Source: Plasmopara viticola
Lineage: Eukaryota; Oomycota; Peronosporomycetes; Peronosporales; Peronosporaceae
DNA: 64,000 bases
Direction of reading: 5' to 3'
Assembly (NCBI GenBank): GCA_001695595.3
Contig: MBPM02000007.1
Coordinates: forward strand, 1,488,001-1,552,000
Shown here: positions 34,839 through 46,964 of the stretch, piece after piece
Layout: every line of letters starts with the position of its first letter
How positions within the stretch are numbered: position 1 is the first letter of the stretch
Translations under genes and position numbers: made by a program
The notes under the pieces: model-generated
Told to the model about the DNA's origin: nothing
The model's database searches: none
What the model saw: the letters and a program-made list of their open reading frames with translations, nothing else

Positions 34839-35951
34839 TTAAAGCTTGGAATGGTCTTCTAGCCAAGTCACAAAATCGCGCACAACAGCGTCGCGAATGC
34901 GAGGTGGTTCACTAGCCAAGTCGTGATGCCCTCCTTCATAGGTTTTAAATGTTTTGTCAGCACTGCGCGTCTTGAGGTATAGCGCAGCCGAGCCTGTCAC
35001 TTTACAAACTTGGTCTGCTGTACCGTGTTGTAGTAAGTAGGGTGTCTCAATCAGGTGCAATTTGTCTTGGATACTCGTAATCCCTTTGAGCAATGCGAGG
35101 CCTGTTCCAACCCGCATTTTACCAGGGTAATACAGCGGATCTAACAACCTATCTGCGTCGGCAATCGCCGCCACCTCTGGAGAGTTATTTTTCCCGCTGT
35201 TTGCCTTTACCAGCGGAAGTTTTGGCATGTACTCCAGCAGCAGTCGGCCAAGAAGCTCCATTAGATACGAAGGCCGCGACGCCGTGTGAATTTCCGTTGG
35301 CGGACAGAGAATGACGGCACCATCCACCAATTTCTGATCACATTTGCTAAGCGCATGGAGGATTATAAGTCCACCCAGCGATCTATCCAATACAATGACG
35401 CACACTCAATAAATTAACCAACTTCACTATTACGATATACGTACGTACGCGCCGAGTAAGAAAACCTTCTTGTGAGGATACATATCCTTAACAAGCTTCA
35501 CGAATGCAATGGCGTCTTCCACCAGCATGTCAACACTAGAAAAGTAGCCGTGCCTTCCATCGCTTCGGCCCATACCTTCGTGATCCATACCAGCTACCAA
35601 AAAGCCATGTCGAAGCACTTCGACCATAAACTTATTGTTGCGGGCGCTGTGCGAGTTGATGCCATGCAGCATGACCACGATCGCCCTTGCATCATTTGCA
35701 CTGTCTAGATGCCTAGGCAACCAGATACAGTAGAATAACCGAACGAACTCTCCGTTGGGTCTCGGTCGCTCGAACAGACCCGATTCTTCGTTTCCCACAC
35801 GTACGTGGGCGAGCAAAAAGTCCTGGTGAGAGGCAATGTGCGGGGAACCTAGGCGTGTATTATCGCGATCAATTCCAGGACCAAATAGTCGGATGAGAAA
35901 GGCTGTACACACGAACAAGAAGCCGACGAGCGCCAAGAGCGTGATCCACAT
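34839..35951 (-). CDS. Alpha/beta hydrolase, monoglyceride-lipase type, two exons
   Basis: Exons 35449-35951 and 34839-35382 join across a 66-bp GT-AG intron to give 348 residues. Residues 2-23 form a membrane anchor or signal segment. The alpha/beta hydrolase core begins near 70, with the oxyanion HG at 96-97 (VVMLHGINSHS). The nucleophile elbow GASLGG is made across the splice with Ser169. Acid Asp291 lies in HGTAD, and the base is His320 or His321 in GGHHDL. These three give a complete catalytic triad, and the motifs are those of serine hydrolases acting on monoacylglycerols or similar lipid esters. The start at 35951 is the only ATG placing a hydrophobic segment at the N-terminus. It is the one intact non-effector gene, set between repeat blocks. 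The exact substrate is not determined. Confidence 0.9.
35383..35448 (-). other. Intron of the alpha/beta hydrolase
   Basis: On the minus strand it begins GTACGT and ends TTGGATAG. Removing it restores the GASLGG nucleophile elbow in frame; without removal the frame closes a few codons after the donor. It is 66 nt long, typical of oomycete introns. Confidence 0.88.
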
Positions 35952-36027
35952 GGCAGTAAAAAACCCGGTAAGTTAGTGGTTTCGGTTAAAATGCGTCGTG
36001 TATAACAAATTCTAGTATCATTACAAA

Positions 36028-36357
36028 TTAACAATCATTCAGGACATTTTGTAAGGTAAGATTGCATTCCGTTATAAATGAACCGGTCAAAGTATTGAAT
36101 AATCTTTGAACTCCATTTCGGAAATTCAATCCCATTATTTTGACAAATATTATGATTGTGCTCGCCATCGACACTCGTCGGCTCGTGAGTCTCCGTGACC
36201 GCTGACGTAGCAAAAACGTCAAGGACAAATTGGGTGAAGATGCCGTACGTGATACGGCTAGTTCGACATCCACCTCCAAGGTGTCAGCGAATGCATTTGC
36301 AGCAAAGGCTCTGGCCAGTAGTGCGATGCTTAAGTAGACTATGACGCGAGATTGCAA
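36028..36357 (-). pseudogene. N-terminal relic of a minus-strand effector
   Basis: Starts with a signal peptide similar to those of A-D (SIALLARAFAANAFADT at its core), then the AVSRTASS segment that sits before the acidic region in the paralogs. After that the frame shifts: the segment that should read as the ETHEP/DDEDR region is in another frame. The effector similarity stops near 36.04 kb, only ~90 bases from the hydrolase start. No WY module remains. It marks the left end of cassette unit 2. Confidence 0.75.
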
Positions 36358-36454
36358 TAGGTTCAGTTCACGAAAATGTAAAAATTAGCGCAGAATGAAG
36401 GAATTTGCGACAGCAAGCAAGCTGTGTGGATCGCGGCAGTTCAGATGCTCCTTC

Positions 36455-36512
36455 CTACAATATGTCAGACTGTCATTTACCACACCACTAAATTGTTGAA
36501 GATGAAGTTTAC
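36455..36512 (-). other. Possible 5' UTR intron of the 36-kb effector relic
   Basis: On the minus strand GTAAAC...TTGTAG, 58 nt, at the position that matches the splice-like stretches upstream of C and D. It is followed by GGAAGGAGCA, as in the other effector leaders. Confidence 0.4.
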
Positions 36513-36941
36513 TTGCGTCAAATAGTGAAACAATTGCGAAGGTAGCGGAGTGGATGATGCGGAGGTGCGACGAGCTACAGAGACCACAGGCAGCGCAAAA
36601 AATATAATAATGCACACAATGGACGGCGGGAAATAGTTAAAAGAACAGATTGAAGTTCGAACTTAACTACATATGTTTCATAAAGTCTGAGTATTTTTTG
36701 TGCTAGCTTATCTTGTTTATTGTTCCGTGTCATTCCGGAAACCTCGACAAACCACTCCATTGAAAAACGTTTGACATGTCGGCGCTAGGCTCTCCGTCCG
36801 ACCGATGCATTCTTGTGAGTGTCGAGGAGACAGGGATATTTATGAAGCCAAATTGTACAGAAAAGAGGAATTTGTTTGCCAAATCTAATAGTTGTACAAT
36901 TCCACCTAAGCATGGCATATCTGAATATAGGGCTGAAAAGA

Positions 36942-37273
36942 CGTCGGAAAAGGTTGGGGTGACGCCCTCCTTCCAAGCGCGGGGGCTAAATTAAAAATGC
37001 TCGCGCGCTTCGGGCAGGTGCTCTCGGGCATCTGCGGGTCTTTAACGAGTCTCACCCTCGACGCGACGGTCTCCAGCACCAGGACGCCACCTGGGCTCTT
37101 ACCAAGTCAGAGTAAACATAATAACGGAAGACCCTCACGACCTCGGTGCTGGCAGCACTGCCCGCCGAACGAGACCCGACGTATGCGGACACCACTCTAT
37201 GCCGTGGACTAGCCAGATTGAGCCTAGCACGTGCATAACTTGGCAACGCGATAACGTAATACAATTCAATACA
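36942..37273 (+). mobile_element. GC-rich SINE-like retroposon, copy 2
   Basis: It is flanked by the 13-bp direct repeat AGGGCTGAAAAGA at 36929-36941 and 37274-37286. The body matches 15768-16090 in inverted orientation (GGTTGGGGTGACGCCCTCC near 36953; GCATAACTTGGCAACGCGAT near 37230). Length is 332 bp. The equivalent site in unit 3 (around 53724-53760) has no insert, so the insertion happened after the unit duplication or was lost there. No recognisable pol III boxes or protein. Confidence 0.72.
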
Positions 37274-37289
37274 AGGGCTGAAAAGAATA

Positions 37290-38284
37290 AAAGCCAGCAG
37301 AACATTCAGATAAAGGCTATCCGAGGAAAAGTATTTGTTTTCTGGAATTCCGAATTGCTTCTCTTTCAAGCCTGCAGACTTTTGACGAGTTAGAATAGGA
37401 TAAATGTCTAAACCGTAATCGACAAAACAAGTCGCTTATCAGAAAATAGAGGTATGATTGAAGAATGAAGTACTAAAGGATTCAGTCCTCAAGTTGCATT
37501 TTATTGCTCACTTCGCGTGGAAAAGTAAGTTTTTAAGTTTAAGTCCTTCAGGCCATAGAATGAAACGGTGGTAGGTGCACTTAGCTTCAAAGACAGCAGC
37601 AACTGCATTTGTATGTAGACGTTAGATATACAAAAAAACAAATCTCCATTTTTTTCATTTGCCGCTTCTTCCCTTAGGTCAAAACATCTGTTCCAAATAA
37701 GTTGGCTTACAGTTGTTCGTATCGAAGGACATTAACTCGCTTCGAGACAAAGTCTTCGAGTAGCTTACGCATTGTTTATCAGCAAGCCGCTCGACCATGC
37801 CTCCTCCATTAAGCCTCAAGAACAAGGTAGTGGCGATAACGATACACGAAGATTAGCGAATCCTTCTAGGTGGAACGGCAAGTGGCATAAACGGTAATTT
37901 GCAATGTAAGCATAACAAGATAAAGTATGCTTCTATTATGCCTTAGTGTATCTGTGCACACACTGTGAAACGTGTCTTCAAAATGACGCCTTTATTTGTC
38001 ATGTCTAACCATCTGTCTGTGTCCGTCGTGGACATGTCCGTCCTAATGGCTCGTTATAAGCGCATATTAAAAAAGTGCTCGAAATGAAGGTAATTTAGCC
38101 CGAGCAATAGACTCAAAGGGCTTATGCTATCTAAAGACATGATCGAGAAACAGACATGCTGTTTCAACACCATCACATTCGGCATTGCCATCAAATGAGC
38201 CATTATGCTCTGTTAATCAACAAAGACTAGCATTTATATTGTTGCCTACCGCCTCGACACAAAACGCACGACTACAGAATTGTC
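37290..38284. repeat. Unit 2 spacer, no gene seen
   Basis: Aligns with 53.76-54.76 kb and in part with 2.7-3.0 kb. The minus-strand frame that is open for 155 codons in unit 3 (54010-54477) is interrupted here. Confidence 0.5.
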
Positions 38285-38590
38285 CTGTCCATTTTTCTAG
38301 ATGTGCACATACCACAACTTAGCGTATAAAAGTCCTTTCGAAGCGCTGTTACGTTGATCGGCCACATAGCTGCAACCTATTTTTCTAGACGTGTACAGAC
38401 GCAATAGAGCCACAACACAGTGTATGATAATTTTTTTGAAGCGCTGAGACGTTAAACGGTAACAGATCAGCTTAATCTATCGCTCTGGACGTGCACAGAC
38501 GCAACAGAGTCACAACTAAACGTGATGATGTCTCTTTTAAAGCACTGCGACGCTGTGCGGCCACAGATCTGTTCGGTCTAACTTTCTAGA
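38285..38590 (+). repeat. Tandem repeat, about three units of ~98 bp
   Basis: Three successive copies begin with a TTTCTAGA(C/T)GTG(C/T)ACA-type run (near 38294, 38382, 38479) and contain an AAGCGCTG-like run (AAGCACTG in the third copy). The start of a fourth copy is at 38580. The same array, with matching copy number, is at 54770-55060 in unit 3. Confidence 0.6.
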
Positions 38591-41500
38591 TATGCCATAT
38601 CAATGGCTTGCAAGAATCGGCATAATTACCAACAGTGCGGCGGGGCTTTATTTGACGTGGCTTTCACTCACTGGCACACTTTGCACGTGCGCGCATATGT
38701 GTCAATTTACTATTTCTGGGCTACCTATAGTGAGTGCTTTCCAAGGCCATACATCTTCTCTCTTATTAGCGGTGAATCGTAGGACTCATACAAAATAAGA
38801 TATTCAAAAGCTTACGGTGTGAGAATTTGCTATACATGGTAGATCACACTATTATACAACAGCTCCGCTTCCATCAGATACCTCTGAAGCCTTAATGGTG
38901 CCCATCCGCGCCAACAATATGAATTCGGATCTTCAGTTACATTGCCTCCGAGCTATGCACAAATCGCTTAGCACATACGCACATAATTACACACTATGTC
39001 GTGACGTGGCTTTTGCTGGCTTATGTATGGGCAACACGATAACGTACTTTAATTTAGCAATTCTGCTTTCATGACTCGTATTATATCTCAAAGCTGTACT
39101 TCGCATTTAAGGAGAGCAGCGCGGTCATTTTCTGCAAAAAGTGAGGCTACTGTGGTGTACTGTGTAGTGGCACATAACATACAGATTGCGAGCTATGTAT
39201 GTGAACATTGGAGTTTATAAGAGCAATTAGCACTTTGTCGATGACAAGCTAGTTCTTCTTTATGGCCTTGCGCTGCCAACATTTGAGCGCAATTACTCAA
39301 ACTCATATCTCAGCATCTGTTTGCGATAGCATGGTGTCGATGCCAAAGCCTGACGCGTCACAGATGATACGTAATGATACGTTAAGGTCTGGATCAGCAC
39401 CTGTGTTTCGCTTTTATCAATACTGTAAAACGTTCTTTCGTGTTAAATCTTACAAATGTATTCCGTGCTTTCTAAAGAAAGTTTGGAAGTGGCTAATCCA
39501 CTTTTGTGTGAAATCGTGGTTGCCAAGGCCGAACCAATATCTTCAGTCTGTCTGGGCCATGCGTACTGGTCAATTCACAAAAAGCTTGATTTAGCTGATA
39601 CGGATCAAAAGATATGCATTTCATTAAAAGGAAATCTGCACTCGAGCACCACTCGCACTTAGGCGAGGTCTTTTCTACTTCTTTCCTCCCGTGCAGCGCA
39701 TAAATACCGACAAAACTCCATCAAAGCAAGTCTGTGCATACGCCATGTGAGCTCAGACAATAGCCAACACCAAACGAAAAAACGTTGCAGGTGCGCTCGA
39801 GAGTCGACATCACCAACATTTCCCAGATGATACCACCCGTAGTGGTAGTTGCAGTCACTTACTTTCATAAACCCTCGACTGACTCGAGTGCACTGTGCCA
39901 TCCATGCTATTCGTGGTAAATTCTCTCTAAGGAGTCAGTGCTTATGCCGGCACAATACCCGTTATAGCCTCTTATAACCGTGTACGGTACACCAGACAAT
40001 ATTCGACTTTTGGATTGTAAATATCGGCGTGCTAAACTTCCGCTTTTAGCTTCAAACTAAAGGAGTGTCAATGCCGTCAAACTGTCCTTTTAGTTAAATA
40101 ACCAAGCTTACACGTATTAATTGGTTCCTGGAACCCGGGTCTCGAAAGAGCAAATCTTGTAATATATCTACATATATATACATTAAAAAAATAGTACAAA
40201 TCAGAGCAATGCTTTCCAATTAAAGATTCGCTCTTTTCACTTAGTGCGTTTTGTGCTTTCGTAGTCCGCTTCATCAAATATTGATGAGATGTAAATCTAT
40301 CCACAACGTCAAACGATCGCTACCTCGACTATGGTGTCGGCTTTGCAAGCCATAATGAGCTCTGTCACATTTATGCAGAGCTATCGCTGCCAAAGTAGTC
40401 TGCAGGCTTTTACTGCGTTAGCATTCTCATTCAAAGGGTATGCAGCTGAACGATATCGTCATACACCAACATACTTAAATAAGATTCTCCCTTTTCAAAG
40501 CAAACTTTCTTGAGCTGCACAATGAGTGGCACGTGTCGCGTATTCTTTCCGACACAATTGTACATCGACTCCCCAAAATCTTTATTAACGTCAAATAAGA
40601 GTTCTTTTTTGCGAAACGATCACCGCTCCACGTTTAGCAGAATGGCTGTGTCCCATATGCCTCAGCCTCTCGCTGACCATGCCAAACATGCTAGCCAGCC
40701 ACTTAGAACATTGCTAAGTTGGCTACGTGTTGCTCTACATGTATCGTCAGAGCCACACCATTGATGAAGTGGTCTACAAACAATGATGTATGCAGCCTCC
40801 GCTGCTTCCTACGATTAATGTCTGGTAGACATTTTTTAACTCCTCATGCACAGTTAGACTCTTAATTTATTGGCTAAAAGCTTTAAAATGTTATTTATAC
40901 CAAAAACGATATGACAATCGTATCATTTATTGATTAATAATGAGTGAGATCGGCCTTACGTGGGTATACAACATCCTTTAAAATCTCTCCGCTCTCTTCT
41001 ACATGATTCCAAAGCGGCTGACGTACCACAAATTTACTTAGGTCATCGAGCAATCTAGCAGCCACCTCTTAAGCTTTAAAGGGCACTACCATTATTATCA
41101 CAAGCACTACCAGTGGCCAACTTAACGGCTACGCGCATTTTAGCCTCTCGTAGATGCAAGTGATAAATGTCGATCCAACATGGCGCTAGCATCCCATAAC
41201 GCTGCAAAGTTGACAGTTAATACGATGACAAGCACTGACCTTGATTTGAGTCACCCTGTCACGTACTCACGTCTCCGTTATTACCGATACTTGCGTCTAT
41301 TTTGCGGCAGCTTCTACCGCCATCCCCCTTACTATCATTTTACAGGCAGTAAATTGCTCCTGATCAGTTTCTATTTTATCGTTTTCTTCCAATGCTTAGC
41401 CTCATCCTTAGAGAGTGTGATTACTTGCGCTGCTTCCCATAAATTCGTAGAATTAGCATTCTGAACATAACACCCTCTTTTTGCAAAATATTCTGAATGA

Positions 41501-42325
41501 TTTTGGAATCGTATATGTTATGCCTAGAATGATTGATGGAGCTTATGTGACAGCACTGAGTGTTGTTTATTGAAATTCAGCGACGCTCGAGTATACTTCT
41601 CTGGGGTAGCCTCCATTAGCCTGAACACCACGTTCTTCCTTCAATTTACGTATTGATCCTAGTTACCATTTTAAAACAGATTTGATACATTGACTAGCAT
41701 CAGGATTGATTTCCGACGCGTCTCTGGTTCTTTATAAAGTCGTGACTCGTGGACATGACCACGTACACAAAATGTGGCATAGTCGTTTGCATTTAACATG
41801 CACCGCTACCTCTTTTAAAGAAAGAAGGACGGCGTCTACGACACGTAAAAAAATGTCGAAAAACGATGATTATTCACTTTAGCTTCGGCCATTGATAAAA
41901 CAACTTTTTTTGAAAATATACATATTCAAAATCAAGTATAAAATCGAATAAAAATTATCTAAGAAGATAATTTATGTAAAGTGCACTCCGCCTGAAAAGT
42001 ATAATCGCAACTCTTGGGAGTCATTAGGGTTACCGAAGCGGCAAGTTTTGTTTTTAATGAAACGGTAGTGGAATATTCTGTATGTTCATAAAGTTCGAAC
42101 CCACAATATTTACTTGGAAGGTAAAGGCGATGGGTGCTACTGTACTAATTAAAATATGTTTTAAAAAAAATTCAGCCATAAATTACTTTGGCCAAGATAT
42201 CACATTTGGTCTCGCTCTCTTGCCATCCATTATTCCCCAATCTCATTTTGTAGCTCGTCGCACCTCGTTGCTGCTACGCGTCATTTTGTCCACTACCTTC
42301 GCAGTTGTCTTACTATTTGGCGTAA
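38591..42325. repeat. 5' flank of effector C (unit 2)
   Basis: Collinear with 55.06-58.3 kb. The part 39.9-42.3 kb also aligns with 9.9-12.2 kb. Copies agree in DNA but not in any reading frame, so the short frames (for example 39262-39594 and 41180-41464) are judged non-coding. Confidence 0.6.
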
Positions 42326-42384
42326 GTAATTAGCATCTTGAAAGTTCAAATGGTGTACTAACTAGCAGTCTGACGCCGTGTAAG
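42326..42384 (+). other. Possible 5' UTR intron of effector C
   Basis: 59 nt, GTAATT (or GTAAGT four bases earlier) to GTAAG, with a TACTAAC branch-like site near 42356. It aligns with the 58-nt stretch at 58318-58375 upstream of D. Confidence 0.4.
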
Positions 42385-42533
42385 AAGGAGCACCAAACCT
42401 GCCGCGCCTTCACTTCCTCTGCCTGGTGTTCCTTACTGTCGCAAATTCTTTCATTTTGCACTTATCAATACTATATTGTGTCTCGAGTCGGTTGGTACAT
42501 TTGCATTCCCGCGTCGTAGTCACCTTTTTCATC

Positions 42534-44399
42534 ATGCGGTTGTGCTACCTACGCATTGCACTACTGACCAGCGCCTTCGCTGCGAATGCATCCGCTGATA
42601 CAGCGGAGATAGATGCCAACTTGGCCGCATCACGTACCGTGGCTTCGCCTAAATTTTCCCCTGACAATTTTACTGCGTCAGCGGTCACAGAGACTCACGA
42701 GACGACAAGTGTCAACGACGAAGACAGGACAAGCAACGAATTGGCAAAATTTACCAAAATGATGGGATTGACCAAGGATAGTGACGCCATTAAAAGTTTA
42801 GATTTTCGAAAATTTAAACCATTTACAAAGAAAAGAATGACTTCGAAAGAAATTTACCTTGAATTAGGCCTAGGCGGCTTGAGGGGCAACGTCTTATCTA
42901 ATGACCATTGGATCCGGTGGGCCTATTACGTCTACAAACTCGGTCGTAACTTTCAAGAGTATGATTACGAGTTTATTTTTGCGGCAATGTCGGCCATACA
43001 TGACGCCGAAACATTGTCCAGCATAATTATTACTGCGGCTAGTGCTAAAGATACGAAACCTTTGGCCATCAAGCTGGCTGAAGTCGCCGATAATCACATC
43101 AGGAGGCTTGTTCTCGGTAGATTACCTGAGCTTGCCAGCAAACTATCATACAGATATTCCTATACGGCAGAGAAGATTCATCAGACTCGTCGTAATCGTA
43201 TGGTCACGTACTTGGAGAAGCACGTTGAAAACAACATACTACAAGATGAGAAGCTCTTCATTCTGACCAGCTATCTAAATGTTTTGCGTAACAAGAAAAA
43301 CGCTGTTGGCAGTGCGCTGTCTGGCCCCCATGAGATTTTTCAGGACGCTGTTTTACTCGACAAATTACTTTCGCTTGAAAATTTTCGCAATCAGGATGGT
43401 CTTGAAAGTTTGGTGTCGATTTGGTTGGATGTGAACACACCCCCATCCAAAATTGTGTCCATGCTGGTGCAAGATAAAGCGAAAGCTGATCACTCTACCA
43501 TCCTTTTCTCAAACGGGCTTAAAAAGACGTTTTGGCTGCGCTACTTAGAAAAGTACAACGAGATAGAGCAGAATACGCTCACTGCAAATGTCAATTTTGA
43601 ACAACTTTTGCAATTACTGCTTGCGGTAGTGGAGCAAGAGTCGTCTGCAACTGACAAAAAAATGGCGTTCATCACAATTCTTAAGATGCTGGTTTCACCA
43701 TCCGCTACCCATTTCAACTCGAGGCATGAACTTGAGATAAAGTTGATGTCGATCTTGTTGTTGGACAGAACACTTCCGTCTGATGTTTTGTCCATGCTGA
43801 TGCACGGTGCGGCAGACACAGACAAGTTTAATATTGTTTTTGTGAATGAATTGTCGAAAAGGTTTTGGGTGCGCTATCTGAAAGAGTACAATCATTTTAA
43901 CGTTGACGTCGAGGACTATACGCACACCCCAAATAGCGACTTCCAGCAGCTACTGATAATGTTGCTTGCGGTAAAAGTGCCAGAGTCATCTACAGCTGAC
44001 AAATACATGGCGAGTAGCACTTTTCTAAAGATGCTGGTTTCACCAGAGATTACTAAGGTCGTCACGGCTCAAGAATATCTGAAAAAGTTGACATTGAGTT
44101 GGTTGGAGAAGAGATTGCCTCCGCCCATTGTTGTGCTTTTGCTGGTGCTTGGGGAAAAGGAAACAGACTACCCTAAGATACTTTTTTCCAATTGGCCAAG
44201 CTCGAAGTATTGGGAGGACTACACGAATGCGTACTACGCGGACACCCCGACTCTTGAGAACCATGAAATAGCGACGCTTAATTATGTCTTCGGTGACGCA
44301 AAATCCAGAACAATTCTGGAAGCGGGATTAACCGATAAGGCAACAAGCAAGAAGGCGAATTCTCTTCTTGCTCAATTAAAGGGTGGACAAATGGCTTGA
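42534..44399 (+). CDS. Effector C: secreted WY/LWY-repeat protein
   Basis: A protein of 621 residues. The signal peptide is MRLCYLRIALL...ANASA. The acidic motif is NDEDR, again with no RXLR before it (the site reads SRTVASP). One WY and three LWY modules follow with all four tryptophans kept (WIRWAYY, FWLRYLEKYNE, FWVRYLKEYN, YWEDYTNAYY). The C-terminus keeps the tail SKKANSLLAQLK that A and B have lost to a frameshift, plus a few extra residues. The start is the conserved signal-peptide methionine at 42534; the 36 open codons upstream are not conserved. It is closest to D in unit 3, 16.0 kb away, and is flanked by the same cassette sequence. Its role as a host-acting effector is inferred. 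Confidence 0.9.
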   Translation: MRLCYLRIALLTSAFAANASADTAEIDANLAASRTVASPKFSPDNFTASAVTETHETTSVNDEDRTSNELAKFTKMMGLTKDSDAIKSLDFRKFKPFTKKRMTSKEIYLELGLGGLRGNVLSNDHWIRWAYYVYKLGRNFQEYDYEFIFAAMSAIHDAETLSSIIITAASAKDTKPLAIKLAEVADNHIRRLVLGRLPELASKLSYRYSYTAEKIHQTRRNRMVTYLEKHVENNILQDEKLFILTSYLNVLRNKKNAVGSALSGPHEIFQDAVLLDKLLSLENFRNQDGLESLVSIWLDVNTPPSKIVSMLVQDKAKADHSTILFSNGLKKTFWLRYLEKYNEIEQNTLTANVNFEQLLQLLLAVVEQESSATDKKMAFITILKMLVSPSATHFNSRHELEIKLMSILLLDRTLPSDVLSMLMHGAADTDKFNIVFVNELSKRFWVRYLKEYNHFNVDVEDYTHTPNSDFQQLLIMLLAVKVPESSTADKYMASSTFLKMLVSPEITKVVTAQEYLKKLTLSWLEKRLPPPIVVLLLVLGEKETDYPKILFSNWPSSKYWEDYTNAYYADTPTLENHEIATLNYVFGDAKSRTILEAGLTDKATSKKANSLLAQLKGGQMA

Positions 44400-46439
44400 A
44401 AGACAATTTGTAAGTGCACATTATTTCATCGGTTGCTACTTTTATTGCTTACACCTTGATATTAGAAGACATTGCCAATAAAATATTTTTTTACGATACG
44501 CTAGCAAAGGTTTTTGTATTTGAGTACCTCGCTTGCCGAATTGAGGCTAAAATGTTGGCATGATGTGGTGTATTGAATCGTATAAAAGTTAATTTTCAAT
44601 ATGGCCATTTTCTTCCGCAACGTTGCATAAATCCTGAAATGACTGCCAGCAATCACAAATCAAATTGTGTCTGATGAGGTTCATACGGACGATGGTCTCG
44701 AGTTCGCCGTCTTGAGTGGAAAATCAACGGTACATGATGCACCCGAAAGACTGCAGTGGCCATCAACACTTCGACTCGCCACGCTTTTTCCAAGGTGCTT
44801 GAACCGTATCCGTCTTGTTGTCGCAAGAGGTGGATTTTACAGAAAGATTAAACTAATTAGTTAGCAACATTCATAGCCACTAAACTTTCGTTGGAAAATC
44901 GGACAAAGTGACAACTAGTAGCTTAGTAAGCCACGAAAATAACTTGTTGGAAAGACCACAAAGGTTCAAGTAAAAGAATTTGTTGTGACATAGATAAGTA
45001 ATTTTTATTAAGGTGCGACCGTCTGCTTCTTGCTCGGACTCCCAACCATTTCCATCTCCGACATCATTGACTAAATCGTGCTGCTTTCAAATAATGCTCA
45101 AAATTTAACTGCCAGATCTGGTTTGGCGTTCGTCCTCTTATTGATCTCATTAAAACGATTTGGTCGCAACAAACAAACTTAATTGTAACGAATGCACTTT
45201 AAAACGTTACGGATAGCAGGTTCTCCACCTCTTGTGTTATAACGTATGTGTCGAGAGTTTTTCCCATAATGAAAGGAAAAAGGAGTGTATTTTTACCTGT
45301 AGTAACTCGCTACGCATCCCATTTAAGTATTGACACATTAGGCAGCACATTTGCATTATCAGTACCATATCAAATCGTGTCTCAATATTCTTGTTCCCTA
45401 TCATGTGATTTAAAAGGGTTTTATATTAGAAAAGAGCATAGAGTTTTCATTGCATGACGTAAGTCCGCACCAGCCGATGTTCAGGCAAATCAATTGATAA
45501 GGATTTGCATTTGCGGCGATGTCATTTTTTATTTTTTATTTAGTCCACTCTACGATAGCGATACGTCAACGCACTTTGCTGATGACACAGAACGTACACC
45601 GAGCAGCAGCCTCATTGATTTTGCATATGGTAAATTTATTGTTAACATCTTCACTCCTATTTCTTGAGTTGAGTGCCACGCAAGTCACGACAGATATCGA
45701 CCCAACACTACGCAAATAATGTGACTCCACAAGACTTGAGTAAACGATTTTGTAGAAGAAAATTGATGGCAAGCGGTAGTGTCAATTTATGTAAGTTGGT
45801 TTTTGAAAGTGCTTGCGACAAGATTAACGTTTCAAATCTTTAAAAAAGAGATGCCAAGTGCATTATGTCGCATTCATACCAGCTTGAAATTATCGACTGC
45901 TATTTCTTTCCCTGCGGTCTCGTGCTGCTAAATTGTCGGTCTTCTACGCTTGCTACTTTTCTTGCCCTTACTTAAGAAAATTCATGAACCCGACAAAGTG
46001 TCAAGAACAGCTACAAAACTTTTCTCGATCGTTTGTTGCAGCAGATCGAATGCTAATCTTGAACAACAAATAACAATTCTTTATCGTCTTCGAAGCTAAT
46101 GATCTAGCACTTCAAAATCTGAATGAGACTTGCTTTCTACTTTTGTGTCAAATTTGAATTTTATTGAGCCTAGTATTGACAGGCGAGGTTGAAGTCGCCA
46201 CCACAACAAAAAATACAAACAGCTATGCTTACGTATTGTAAAAAGTCGACTCTTTGACTACAAATCCTGCTCTTCCGTTCAGAACCATATTGTACGCAAT
46301 TAAATAAAGGTCAGACTTTATATCTGTCCTGACTTGATATCTTATCACTAATATGCGCTTCCGAATTATCATTCCAGCCATGCATCCATCAATTAAGTTG
46401 AGCAAAAAAAGAATACCTCTTTTCAATTACTTCAACTGT
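44400..46439. repeat. 3' flank of effector C (unit 2)
   Basis: Collinear with 60.35-63.25 kb after removal of the MULE relic there, and in part with 14.3-15.4 and 21.2-22.2 kb. Short frames differ between copies. No gene is called. Confidence 0.6.
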
Positions 46440-46964
46440 ATTTACCGCGTCCAAAAATTCCTCAATTGTGCGATGCCGAAGGCACCGATGATCATGCTGT
46501 AACGTTGAAGTGCCTGTGTAGTGCGCATTCGTGTAGTCCACCAAATACTTTGAGCTTTGCCCATTCGTAAAAAAGTGTTTGAAGCAGTCTGTTTCTATTT
46601 TTCAAGCAGCAGCAGAAGAACAACAGCATGCAGAGGTAACCTTTCTAACCACCAGATCGATGTCAACTCCCACAAGCAGTGGTGGCCCGTGATGACGCTA
46701 TAAATCTCATGTGAGATCAATATCTCAAGAGCAGAGCTAGTCGCCAGGCGTCTGTCAGCTAAAACATACTCTAGCAATTTACCGCGTGAACTAGCTGCTG
46801 GAAATCAATACTTACGATGCGCTAAAAGTATTCAACATTACATATCGATCCATCTACGTTTTTTGATAGCGCAACCAGAAGCTCTTTGTTCACCCGAAGA
46901 AGAAAATGGAAAGAAACTGATCAGCTTTCGTTATATCTTGCACCAGCATTGACACAACGGGTGT
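46440..46964 (-). pseudogene. C-terminal part of a minus-strand effector, split by a gypsy element
   Basis: On the minus strand the sequence reads, with frameshifts, through the last two LWY modules: VLADRRLATSSALEILIS, then ELTSIWWLERLPLHAVVLL, matching ADQRLASSTVLKMLI and ELTSIWLKKRLSPSTVV of A. Further on comes a VDYTNA-like end. At its upstream end the codons for VxSMLVQD are cut by the LTR that starts at 46965. Its missing N-terminal part is at 52664-53100, beyond the retrotransposon. Confidence 0.75.

Noticed and set aside
36997..37369. Frames inside the GC-rich SINE-like element on both strands
   Set aside because: GC-rich sequence gives long chance frames; the two copies of the element differ by indels that break them.
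38285..38590. Possible CRISPR-like array
   Set aside because: It has only about three long, diverged ~98-bp units with no short identical repeats or spacers, and the genome is eukaryotic.
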